Origin: Candidatus Parabacteroides intestinavium
Lineage (GTDB): Bacteria; Bacteroidota; Bacteroidia; Bacteroidales; Tannerellaceae
Assembly: GCA_019118725.1 (NCBI GenBank)
Contig: DWYO01000082.1
Coordinates: forward strand, 1 to 19,534
Direction of reading: 5' to 3'
DNA length: 19,534 bases
Positions 12,815 through 19,534 of the stretch are shown here, piece by piece (within the stretch, counting starts at the first letter, position 1; each line of letters starts with the position of its first letter). Under the pieces are notes generated by a model. It saw only the letters and a program-made list of their open reading frames with translations, was not told the origin of the DNA and made no database searches. The translations under genes were made by a program, and so were the position numbers.

Positions 12815-13981
12815 ATGAGCGATCAACGTTATAATCTGCGCGGAGTATCCGCATCGAAAGAGGATGTTCACAATGCAATCAAGAACATCGACAAAGGTAT
12901 TTTTCCGAATGCATTCTGCAAAATCATCCCGGATATATTAGGGGGTGACCCGGAATATTGTAACATCATGCACGCCGACGGAGCGGGCACCAAGTCCTCG
13001 TTGGCCTATATGTACTGGAAAGAGACCGGCGACCTGTCGGTATGGAAAGGCATTGCCCAGGATGCTTTAATTATGAACATCGATGACCTGCTCTGTGTGG
13101 GAGCTGTAGATAATATATTGGTGTCATCGACCATCGGACGTAACAAGCTATTGATTCCGGGGGAAGTCATCTCGGCTATCATTAACGGTACAGACGAATT
13201 GCTGGCCGAACTGCGGGAGATGGGCGTAGGATGCTATGCCACCGGCGGGGAAACGGCGGATGTAGGCGACTTGGTACGCACCATTATCGTGGACAGTACC
13301 GTGACATGCCGCATGAAACGCGCGGATGTGATTGACAACAAGCATATCCAAGGTGGAGACGTAATCGTTGGTCTCGCCTCATTCGGACAAGCCACTTACG
13401 AAAAGGAATATAACGGCGGAACCGGCAGTAACGGACTGACCTCTGCCCGGCATGATGTATTTGCCAAATACCTGGCTCAGAAATACCCGGAAAGCTATGA
13501 TGCGGCAGTACCGGACGATTTGGTTTATTCCGGGAATTTGAAACTGACGGATCAGATTGCCGAATTAGGCATAGACGCCGGGAAACTGGTTCTCTCGCCG
13601 ACCCGTACCTATGCTCCGGTCATCAAGAAATTATTGGATCAATTGCGCCCGCAAATCCACGGAATGGTACATTGCTCGGGAGGAGCACAGACCAAGGTCA
13701 TGCATTTTGTCCATAACAAACGAGTGACCAAAAACAACCTGTTCCCGGTCCCCCCACTCTTCCGGATCATTCAAGAACAAAGCGGAACGGATTGGAGCGA
13801 AATGTATAAAGTATTCAATATGGGACACCGTATGGAGATTTATATCGCTCCGGAATATGCGGAACAGGTGATTGAAATTTCCAAGAGTTTCAACATTGAC
13901 GCACGGATTGTAGGCCATGTGGAAGATGCGGACCGGAACGAACTGATTATTGAAAGCGAGAAAGGTCGGTTTACCTATTAA
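12815..13981 (+). CDS. purM: Phosphoribosylformylglycinamidine cyclo-ligase (AIR synthase)
   Basis: Cytosolic ATP-dependent enzyme that closes the imidazole ring to give aminoimidazole ribonucleotide, the fifth step of purine synthesis. The PurM fold is recognisable by DGAGTKSS (about 50), WKGIAQDALIMNIDDLLCVGA, and the glycine-rich YATGGETADVGDLVRT block. It has 388 residues, longer than E. coli PurM (345), which is usual for the divergent Bacteroidetes form as I recall it. It starts about 20 bases after the promoter element and ends 9 bases before prfA. The paralogous hydrogenase or selenophosphate synthetases of the same superfamily are less likely given length and context. Confidence 0.9.
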   Translation: MSDQRYNLRGVSASKEDVHNAIKNIDKGIFPNAFCKIIPDILGGDPEYCNIMHADGAGTKSSLAYMYWKETGDLSVWKGIAQDALIMNIDDLLCVGAVDNILVSSTIGRNKLLIPGEVISAIINGTDELLAELREMGVGCYATGGETADVGDLVRTIIVDSTVTCRMKRADVIDNKHIQGGDVIVGLASFGQATYEKEYNGGTGSNGLTSARHDVFAKYLAQKYPESYDAAVPDDLVYSGNLKLTDQIAELGIDAGKLVLSPTRTYAPVIKKLLDQLRPQIHGMVHCSGGAQTKVMHFVHNKRVTKNNLFPVPPLFRIIQEQSGTDWSEMYKVFNMGHRMEIYIAPEYAEQVIEISKSFNIDARIVGHVEDADRNELIIESEKGRFTY

Positions 13982-13990
13982 TTCAAACAA

Positions 13991-15100
13991 ATGGCAGAAA
14001 ACAGTTTATTAAATAGATTGGACGGACTTGTAAGCCGTTTCGAAGAGGTCGGTACCTTAATTACCGACCCGGCCGTCATTGCGGATATGAAGCGGTTCGT
14101 GAAGCTCAACAAAGAGTACCGCGATCTGGAAAAGATTGTACAGGCCCGTAACGAATATGTCAAAGCGCTGGATGGAATAGCCGAGGCCAAACACCTGCTG
14201 GAAACGGAACAGGATGCCGAAATGCGCGAGATGGCCCGCGAAGAACTGGATCAGTGCAACGCGCGTATCCCGGCCTTGGAGGAGGAAATCAAGCTCCTGC
14301 TTATTCCGGCAGATCCGGAAGATGACAAGAATGCCATTGTGGAGATACGAGGCGGAACAGGTGGGGATGAAGCGGCTATCTTCGCCGGTGATTTATACCG
14401 CATGTATGTCAAGTATTGCGAATCCAAAGGATGGAAAATTGCCGTCTCCAGCTTCAACGAAGGGGCCGCCGGTGGGTATAAGGAAATTATCTTCAGCGTA
14501 ACCGGCGAAAAGGTGTATGGCACCCTGAAGTATGAATCGGGAGTGCACCGGGTACAACGTGTCCCGGCCACCGAGACGCAGGGACGTGTGCATACCTCTG
14601 CAGCTACAGTTGCGGTGTTGCCCGAAGCGGATGAGTTTGATGTGGAAATCAATGAGGGAGAAATCAAATGGGATACGTTCCGTTCCGGAGGAGCCGGAGG
14701 ACAGAACGTCAACAAGGTAGAGTCGGGTGTGCGTTTACGCTATGTCTGGAAAAATCCCAATACCGGAATCAGCGAGGAAATCCTGATCGAGTGTACCGAA
14801 ACCCGCGACCAGCCCAAAAACAAAGAGCGAGCCTTGACCCGCCTGCGTTCGTTCATTTACGACAAGGAGCATCAGAAATATATCGATGATATAGCCAGCC
14901 GACGCAAGACGATGGTGTCTACCGGAGACCGTTCGGCAAAGATCCGGACATACAATTATCCGCAAGGACGTATCACAGATCACCGTATCAATTATACCTT
15001 ATATAATCTTTCAGCCTTCATGGACGGAGATATCCAAGACTGCATTGACCACCTGATCGTAGCGGAAAATGCGGAAAGGATGAAAGAATCGGAATTATAA
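13991..15100 (+). CDS. prfA: Peptide chain release factor 1
   Basis: Class I release factor that reads UAA and UAG in the ribosomal A site and triggers peptidyl-tRNA hydrolysis. The 369 residues match RF1. The anticodon-like tripeptide Pro192-Ala193-Thr194 (PAT) marks it as RF1 rather than RF2, and the catalytic GGQ is at 236-238 within SGGAGGQNVNKVESGVRL. The N-terminal helical domain (1-100), where the RF1-specific interaction with the methyltransferase and decoding centre begins, is complete. It lies between purM and pyrF in one run with gaps of 9 and 16 bases. No prmC is in the window. Confidence 0.97.
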   Translation: MAENSLLNRLDGLVSRFEEVGTLITDPAVIADMKRFVKLNKEYRDLEKIVQARNEYVKALDGIAEAKHLLETEQDAEMREMAREELDQCNARIPALEEEIKLLLIPADPEDDKNAIVEIRGGTGGDEAAIFAGDLYRMYVKYCESKGWKIAVSSFNEGAAGGYKEIIFSVTGEKVYGTLKYESGVHRVQRVPATETQGRVHTSAATVAVLPEADEFDVEINEGEIKWDTFRSGGAGGQNVNKVESGVRLRYVWKNPNTGISEEILIECTETRDQPKNKERALTRLRSFIYDKEHQKYIDDIASRRKTMVSTGDRSAKIRTYNYPQGRITDHRINYTLYNLSAFMDGDIQDCIDHLIVAENAERMKESEL

Positions 15101-15116
15101 ACTAAAACTTAGAGTC

Positions 15117-15947
15117 ATGAACAAGCAACAATTATTTGAGAATATCAAAAAGAAGCAGTCTTTTTTATGTGTCGGACTGGATACAGATATCAAAAAAATT
15201 CCGCAGCACTTATTGCAGGAAGAGGATCCGGTATTTGCTTTCAATAAAGCCATTATAGATGCTACGGCCGATTATTGCGTGGCCTACAAGCCCAATATGG
15301 CGTTTTATGAGAGCCTGGGCGTACAGGGAATCACCGCTTTTGAAAAGACGGTAAAGTACCTGCGCGAGAATTATCCGGACCAGTTCATCATCGCCGATGC
15401 CAAACGGGGCGATATCGGCAATACTTCAGAAATGTATGCCCGCTCATTCTTTGACCATATTAAGGTTGATGCCGTGACCGTGGCGCCTTACATGGGCGAG
15501 GATAGCGTAAAGCCGTTCCTGATTTATCCGGAGGCTTGGGTGATTTTATTGGCATTGACCTCCAACAAGGGGTCTCATGATTTCCAGTTGACCGAAGATG
15601 CAAACGGAGAACGTCTTTTCGAGAAGGTTTTGAAAAAATCACAAGAATGGGCTTCGGATGAACAAATGATGTATGTGGTAGGCGCTACACAAGGAAAGAT
15701 GTTCCTGGACATCCGCAAGCATGTTCCCCAGCATTTCTTGCTGGTTCCGGGAGTCGGAGCACAAGGCGGTAGCCTGAAAGAGGTTGCCGAATATGGCATG
15801 AACAATCAGTGCGGCTTATTGGTTAATTCATCAAGGGCCATCATATATGTTGACAAAAGCGAGAATTTTGCGTCCGCTTCTCGTGAAGCCGCTAAGGCGG
15901 TACAACAAGAAATGGCGGGCTATTTAAAAGATAAAGGAATTATTTGA
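15117..15947 (+). CDS. pyrF: Orotidine 5'-phosphate decarboxylase
   Basis: Last step of UMP synthesis: decarboxylation of OMP in the cytosol. The 276 residues and motifs place it in the longer subfamily 2 of PyrF: FLCVGLDTD near the start, ADAKRGDIGNT with catalytic Lys96 flanked by the Asp pair, and VAPYMG. A C-terminal VPGVGAQGG phosphate-binding block completes the barrel. The start at 15117 follows an A-rich leader. It ends 20 bases before the preferred lpxD start, so nucleotide and lipid A genes appear transcriptionally joined. Confidence 0.96.
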   Translation: MNKQQLFENIKKKQSFLCVGLDTDIKKIPQHLLQEEDPVFAFNKAIIDATADYCVAYKPNMAFYESLGVQGITAFEKTVKYLRENYPDQFIIADAKRGDIGNTSEMYARSFFDHIKVDAVTVAPYMGEDSVKPFLIYPEAWVILLALTSNKGSHDFQLTEDANGERLFEKVLKKSQEWASDEQMMYVVGATQGKMFLDIRKHVPQHFLLVPGVGAQGGSLKEVAEYGMNNQCGLLVNSSRAIIYVDKSENFASASREAAKAVQQEMAGYLKDKGII

Positions 15948-15967
15948 TACAAAAAAAGAATCTGGCA

Positions 15968-17014
15968 ATGGAGTTTTCAGCCCAACAAATAGCAGGCTTT
16001 TTAAATGGAACCATCGAAGGAGATCCCGATGTAAAAGTGTATAATTTCTCAAAAATAGAGGAAGGTAAACCAGGTACACTGACTTTTTTGGCGAATCCGA
16101 AATATGAACATTATATTTACACCACAAAAGCCAGCGTTGTATTAGTGAATGAGGATTTCTCGCCCACCGAGCCTATCCCCTCTACCGTTATCCGGGTACC
16201 CAACGCCTATGCGGCATTGGCTATCCTATTGAATATTGTAGAGCAGCACAAGCATAAACAGCACGTGGGCATAGATTCTACCGCATTTATCTCTCCTTCC
16301 GCCCAAATAGGCGAAAATGAGTATATCGGCCATTTCGCCTACATCGGAGAAAATGCCAAGATCGGGAAGAATTGCCGAATCTATCCTTATGCTTATGTAG
16401 GTGACAACGTCACCATCGGCGATAATTGTATCCTTTATCCGCACGTGACGATTTATGAGGGTTGTGTGGTGGGCAATCATTGTATCCTCCATGCGGGTGC
16501 CGTTATCGGAGCCGACGGATTCGGGTTCGCTCCGGAAGGTGAGTTATACAAGAAAATTCCTCAATTGGGTAATGTCATCTTAGAAGATGAAGTAGAGATT
16601 GGAGCCAATACAACGATTGACCGTGCCGTTATGGATTCGACAATTATCCATAAAGGGGTAAAGCTGGATAACTTGGTACAAATTGCCCATAACGTAGAGG
16701 TAGGTGAAAATACCGTTATGGCAGCCCAGGTCGGTATTGCCGGTTCTACAAAAATAGGAAAACATTGTATGTTCGGAGGGCAGGTCGGCCTGGCCGGGCA
16801 TATCAAAATAGCCGACCATGTTACGTTCGGCGCACAATCTGGAGTGATCAGTGATATCAAAGAGGCGACTACCCTGTTGGGGGCTCCGGCAATCCACGCC
16901 AAAGATTTCATGCGCTCAAGCGCCATCTTCAACCGATTGCCGGAAATGTACCGTACGATGGGGAATTTACAACGAGAAATAGAAGAATTAAAAAAGTTAA
17001 TCAATAAAGAATAA
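15968..17014 (+). CDS. lpxD: UDP-3-O-(3-hydroxyacyl)glucosamine N-acyltransferase
   Basis: Third step of lipid A synthesis: adds the N-linked 3-hydroxyacyl chain from acyl-ACP to the product of LpxC. The product from this start has 348 residues with an N-terminal uridine-binding domain (1-95, with LTFLANPKYEHYI) and a long left-handed beta-helix of hexapeptides (100-310), ending in a short helical tail. His241 in VQIAHNVEVG is the catalytic base expected for LpxD. I chose ATG at 15968, which gives the usual MEFSAQQIA N-terminus; an upstream TTG at 15944 in frame overlaps pyrF and adds only eight unlikely residues. The next gene starts 6 bases after the stop. Confidence 0.95.
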   Translation: MEFSAQQIAGFLNGTIEGDPDVKVYNFSKIEEGKPGTLTFLANPKYEHYIYTTKASVVLVNEDFSPTEPIPSTVIRVPNAYAALAILLNIVEQHKHKQHVGIDSTAFISPSAQIGENEYIGHFAYIGENAKIGKNCRIYPYAYVGDNVTIGDNCILYPHVTIYEGCVVGNHCILHAGAVIGADGFGFAPEGELYKKIPQLGNVILEDEVEIGANTTIDRAVMDSTIIHKGVKLDNLVQIAHNVEVGENTVMAAQVGIAGSTKIGKHCMFGGQVGLAGHIKIADHVTFGAQSGVISDIKEATTLLGAPAIHAKDFMRSSAIFNRLPEMYRTMGNLQREIEELKKLINKE

Positions 17015-17020
17015 GGGATT

Positions 17021-18406
17021 ATGCAGAAGCAAAATACACTGGCCGCAAGTTTTAGCTTGCAAGGAAAGGGGTTGCATACCGGATTGGATATTCAGGTGAC
17101 ATTTAATCCGGCTCCGGAAAACCACGGTTATAAAATCAAGCGTGTAGATTTGCCGGAACAACCGATTATCGACGCGGTGGCTGAGAATGTCGTGAACACC
17201 CAGCGCGGAACCGTTGTCGGGAAAAAAGATGTAACAATCGGAACTATCGAACACGCCATGGCGGCTTTATACGCATCCGGCGTAGACAACTGCCTGATCG
17301 AGGTGAACGCTCCGGAATTTCCGATATTGGACGGGAGCTCACGCTTCTATACAGAGGAAATCCAGAAAGTAGGCTTGCAAGAACAGAATGCTTCTAAAGA
17401 CTTTTACATCGTCAAGCATAAGATTGAAGTCAAAGATGAGGAAAGCGGAGCGTCTATCATGATTCTTCCGGATGATACGTTCAGCGTCAATGTGCTGATT
17501 TCGTTCGACTCGCCCGTGTTGAGCAATCAATATGCTACCATGAACAACGTGAGTGAGTTCTCTTCTGAAATAGCTTCTTCCCGTACCTTCGTTTTCGTCC
17601 GCGAAATAGAAACACTCTTGCAGCATAATCTGATCAAAGGAGGGGATCTGGATAATGCCATCGTAATCTATGACCAGAAAGTGGCTCAGGAATCTTTGGA
17701 CAAGATTGCGGATATGATGAACCTGCCCCATAAAAACATACAGGAATTAGGGTACATCAACAATAAGCCTCTGATGTTCGACAACGAACCGGCACGCCAT
17801 AAGCTGCTGGATGTTATCGGAGATATCGCTCTGATCGGGAAACCGATCCGGGGACGTATCATTGCCACACATCCGGGACATAGCATCAACAATAAACTGG
17901 CCCGTATCATCCGGAAAGATATCAAGCTGAATGATGTGCAGGCTCCGGTCTATGACCCGAACAAAGAACCGATCATGGACATCAACCGCATCCGCGAACT
18001 ATTGCCCCACCGCTATCCGTTCCTGCTGGTCGATAAGATTATCGAAATCGGCAAGAACTATATTGTCGGCGTAAAAAACATTTCTGTTAACGAACCTTTC
18101 TTCCAGGGACATTTCCCGCAAGAACCGGTTATGCCGGGTGTATTGCAAATCGAGGCCATGGCGCAAACGGGCGGATTGCTGGTGCTGAACAGTGTGGAAG
18201 AACCTGAACGCTATTCAACCTATTTCATGAAAATAGATGGAGTGAAGTTCCGCCAAAAGGTGGTTCCGGGAGACACACTGGTGCTGCGCCTGGAACTCCT
18301 GGCTCCAATCCGCCGGGGAATCTCGACCATGAAAGGATATGTCTTTGTCGGAGACAAGTTAGTAAGCGAGGCCGAATTTATGGCTCAAATTATCAAAAAC
18401 AAATAA
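17021..18406 (+). CDS. lpxC/fabZ: Bifunctional LpxC-FabZ fusion
   Basis: Two enzymes in one 461-residue chain. Residues 1-310 are LpxC, the zinc deacetylase that commits UDP-3-O-acylglucosamine to lipid A: His78 in TIEHAMAALY, His260 and Asp264 in HKLLDVIGD are the zinc ligands, and His287 in HPGHS is the catalytic general-acid/base His. Residues 319-461 are FabZ, the 3-hydroxyacyl-ACP dehydratase, with LLPHRYPFLLVD, catalytic His364 in FFQGHFP and Glu378 in LQIEAMAQ, spaced 14 apart as in E. coli FabZ. Both active sites look intact. This fusion is known in Bacteroidetes. It couples use of hydroxyacyl chains for lipid A with their dehydration for fatty-acid elongation. An internal ATG at codon 319 falls exactly at the FabZ boundary. 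Confidence 0.97.
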   Translation: MQKQNTLAASFSLQGKGLHTGLDIQVTFNPAPENHGYKIKRVDLPEQPIIDAVAENVVNTQRGTVVGKKDVTIGTIEHAMAALYASGVDNCLIEVNAPEFPILDGSSRFYTEEIQKVGLQEQNASKDFYIVKHKIEVKDEESGASIMILPDDTFSVNVLISFDSPVLSNQYATMNNVSEFSSEIASSRTFVFVREIETLLQHNLIKGGDLDNAIVIYDQKVAQESLDKIADMMNLPHKNIQELGYINNKPLMFDNEPARHKLLDVIGDIALIGKPIRGRIIATHPGHSINNKLARIIRKDIKLNDVQAPVYDPNKEPIMDINRIRELLPHRYPFLLVDKIIEIGKNYIVGVKNISVNEPFFQGHFPQEPVMPGVLQIEAMAQTGGLLVLNSVEEPERYSTYFMKIDGVKFRQKVVPGDTLVLRLELLAPIRRGISTMKGYVFVGDKLVSEAEFMAQIIKNK

Positions 18407-18421
18407 ATTCTTCAGATTGAC

Positions 18422-19210
18422 ATGAATATATCTCCATTAGCTGTTGTCCATCCCGAGGCAAAACTGGGTGAGAATGTCACCATTGATCCTTTTGCGGTAA
18501 TCGAAAAGGATACGGTAATTGGCGATAATTGCCATATATTTCCTCATGCCGTTATCCTCGATGGAGCACGTATTGGCAAAAATTGCCGGGTTTTCCCGGG
18601 TGCGGTAGTGGCCGGAGTCCCACAAGACTTGAAGTTTAAGGGAGAAATCACAACCGCTGAAATTGGTGATAATACCACAATACGCGAATGCGTGACGGTT
18701 AATCGCGGAACGGCCTCCAAAGGTAAGACGATTGTAGGAAATAACTGCCTGATCATGGCTTACTCGCATATAGCGCACGATTGTGTCGTGAAAGACAATG
18801 TCATCATCGGGAATGCATCCCAGATTGCCGGAGAGGTGGAAATAGACGACTACGCTATCGTAAGCGGGGGCACATTGGTGCATCAGTTCACCCGCATCTC
18901 CAAGCATGTGATGATTCAGGGTGGCTCACGCATAGGAAAAGACATCCCGCCTTATACGTTGGTCGGACGCGATCCTATCACCTATTGCGGTATCAACATA
19001 GTCGGACTGCGCCGCCGGGGATTTACCAATCACCAGGTATTCCTGATTCAGGACATCTACCGCACGTTATATACACGCGGATTAAATAACACGGATGCCT
19101 TGAGGGCTATCGAAACGGAATATGAACCCAGCGTAGAACGCGACCTGATATTAGATTTCATCAAGTCTTCCAAACGCGGTATCGTCCGGGGATCAATTGA
19201 CGAATTATAA
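18422..19210 (+). CDS. lpxA: UDP-N-acetylglucosamine 3-hydroxyacyltransferase
   Basis: First step of lipid A synthesis: transfers a 3-hydroxyacyl chain from ACP to the 3-OH of UDP-GlcNAc. The 262 residues match E. coli LpxA length. A beta-helix of hexapeptide repeats covers 1-185 (GENVTIDPFAVIEKDTVIG and on), followed by a helical C-terminal domain. His119, within SHIAHDC, corresponds to catalytic His125 of E. coli, and His116 to His122. Bacteroidales LpxA enzymes generally prefer longer acyl chains than E. coli; chain length cannot be read from the sequence with confidence. It is the last gene of the run, 15 bases after lpxC-fabZ, and is followed by a large palindrome. Confidence 0.97.
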   Translation: MNISPLAVVHPEAKLGENVTIDPFAVIEKDTVIGDNCHIFPHAVILDGARIGKNCRVFPGAVVAGVPQDLKFKGEITTAEIGDNTTIRECVTVNRGTASKGKTIVGNNCLIMAYSHIAHDCVVKDNVIIGNASQIAGEVEIDDYAIVSGGTLVHQFTRISKHVMIQGGSRIGKDIPPYTLVGRDPITYCGINIVGLRRRGFTNHQVFLIQDIYRTLYTRGLNNTDALRAIETEYEPSVERDLILDFIKSSKRGIVRGSIDEL

Positions 19211-19221
19211 TCTTTATAAAT

Positions 19222-19269
19222 CCTGAAGGGAGTGTCTCAAAATGCAAATTTTGCTACATTCCCTTCAGG
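19222..19269. repeat. 48-base near-perfect palindrome after lpxA
   Basis: Outer arms 19222-19235 and 19256-19269 pair over 14 bases with one G-U, then a symmetric CT/CT internal loop, then an inner 6-bp stem CAAAAT/ATTTTG (19238-19243 and 19248-19253) closed by GCAA. It starts 11 bases after the lpxA stop. No T-run follows, so it is not a standard terminator, though it may protect the mRNA 3' end. The sequence GAGTGTCTCAAAA resembles ends of some Bacteroidales insertion sequences as I recall them, so a solo IS end or MITE is possible. Confidence 0.7.
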
Positions 19270-19534
19270 GCTTCAGAATGGAGAAGATGGTTATTCCCCC
19301 TCCCCCACTTACTTTTCAGCCAACGAATCCTTGTCCAGTACTGCACCAGCATCCCGGTTCATGTGCCTTTCCCAATCCGGAGATTCAGGCAACAGATTCA
19401 TCAACTTCTTGCTTTGCTCTGTTTATTATCAGTGGGGCGCAATGCGCGAATACCGATCTGTTCATACGAAAGAAGAAATATCCGATTTGTCAGGAAAGTA
19501 GAGGATTGAAGTTATAATTCCGTTCTATATAATG
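19270..19534. other. Non-coding or decayed stretch at the window end
   Basis: No convincing intact gene. On the minus strand a frame open at 19401-19511 and a second frame at 19309-19422 join with one frameshift into a protein-like string (for example NLLPESPDWERHMNRDAG), with no clear start, which could be a gene remnant. Two + strand frames are open but start inside the palindrome, lack leader features and have no family character. The last three bases (19532-19534) are ATG after an AT-rich stretch and may be the start of the next gene; miaA would be one candidate, since I believe it follows lpxA in some Bacteroidales. Confidence 0.3.

Noticed and set aside
15944..15967. TTG start for lpxD overlapping pyrF
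   Set aside because: The ATG at 15968 gives the normal LpxD N-terminus; the extra eight residues are not typical of the family.
19232..19517. Two + strand frames of about 90 residues after lpxA
   Set aside because: Both start inside the palindrome, overlap each other, and show neither domain motifs nor a leader.
1..19534. tRNA, rRNA, CRISPR array, phage or complete insertion sequence
   Set aside because: No cloverleaf with conserved tRNA arms, no regularly spaced direct repeats, and no transposase or integrase gene was seen on either strand.

Overview
The window reads as a chromosomal segment of a gut-type Bacteroidales bacterium, most likely Parabacteroides or a close relative. The evidence is a type III glutamine synthetase, the lpxC-fabZ gene fusion, a DUF4494 protein, a secreted GH84 hexosaminidase of the Bacteroides thetaiotaomicron kind, a bacterial inositol-lipid gene cluster, A-rich leaders instead of Shine-Dalgarno sites, and promoters of the Bacteroidetes TAnnTTTG (-7) type. 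The genus is inferred from protein character and gene order; no rRNA or tRNA is present. All genes but one (cdd) are on the + strand, and no plasmid, phage or complete mobile element is seen.

Layout. 1-2340: glutamine synthetase III and a strong intrinsic terminator. 2340-2780: a promoter and a small secreted Cys/His-rich protein that I do not recognise. 2838-8414: a co-directional run of a hexapeptide sugar/maltose O-acetyltransferase-like protein, DUF4494, a YggS-type PLP protein, a membrane acyltransferase-3 and a GH84 beta-N-acetylglucosaminidase. 8415-11270: a 223-base leader with a promoter and a large hairpin, then four tightly packed membrane-protein genes (PgpA-like phosphatase, GtrA-like protein, CDP-alcohol phosphatidyltransferase, AUR1/PAP2-like transferase). 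This is the order of the Bacteroides inositol-phospholipid/inositol-sphingolipid locus, but the myo-inositol-phosphate synthase gene expected just upstream is absent. 11328-11792: cytidine deaminase on the minus strand, divergent from a LysM glucosaminidase (11871-12770) across a symmetric back-to-back promoter. 12815-19210: purM, prfA, pyrF, lpxD, lpxC-fabZ and lpxA with gaps of only 6 to 20 bases, probably one operon joining nucleotide synthesis, translation termination and lipid A synthesis. 19211-19534: an intergenic stretch with a 48-base imperfect palindrome and weak traces of a decayed minus-strand gene; the last three bases are ATG and could start another gene.

How the genes work together. 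Two envelope-lipid programmes stand out: the first committed part of lipid A synthesis (lpxA, lpxC, lpxD, with FabZ supplying hydroxyacyl-chain metabolism), and an inositol-lipid route in which a CDP-alcohol transferase would make phosphatidylinositol phosphate, the PgpA-like enzyme would remove the phosphate, and the AUR1-like enzyme would move phosphoinositol to ceramide. The rest is mainly housekeeping (nitrogen assimilation, PLP homeostasis, nucleotide metabolism, RF1) plus glycan and wall hydrolases. The points most worth a second look are the Cys/His-rich secreted protein, the inositol-lipid cluster lacking its synthase, the 22-bp hairpin in its leader, the mirror-image promoter at 11843-11858, and the palindrome after lpxA.
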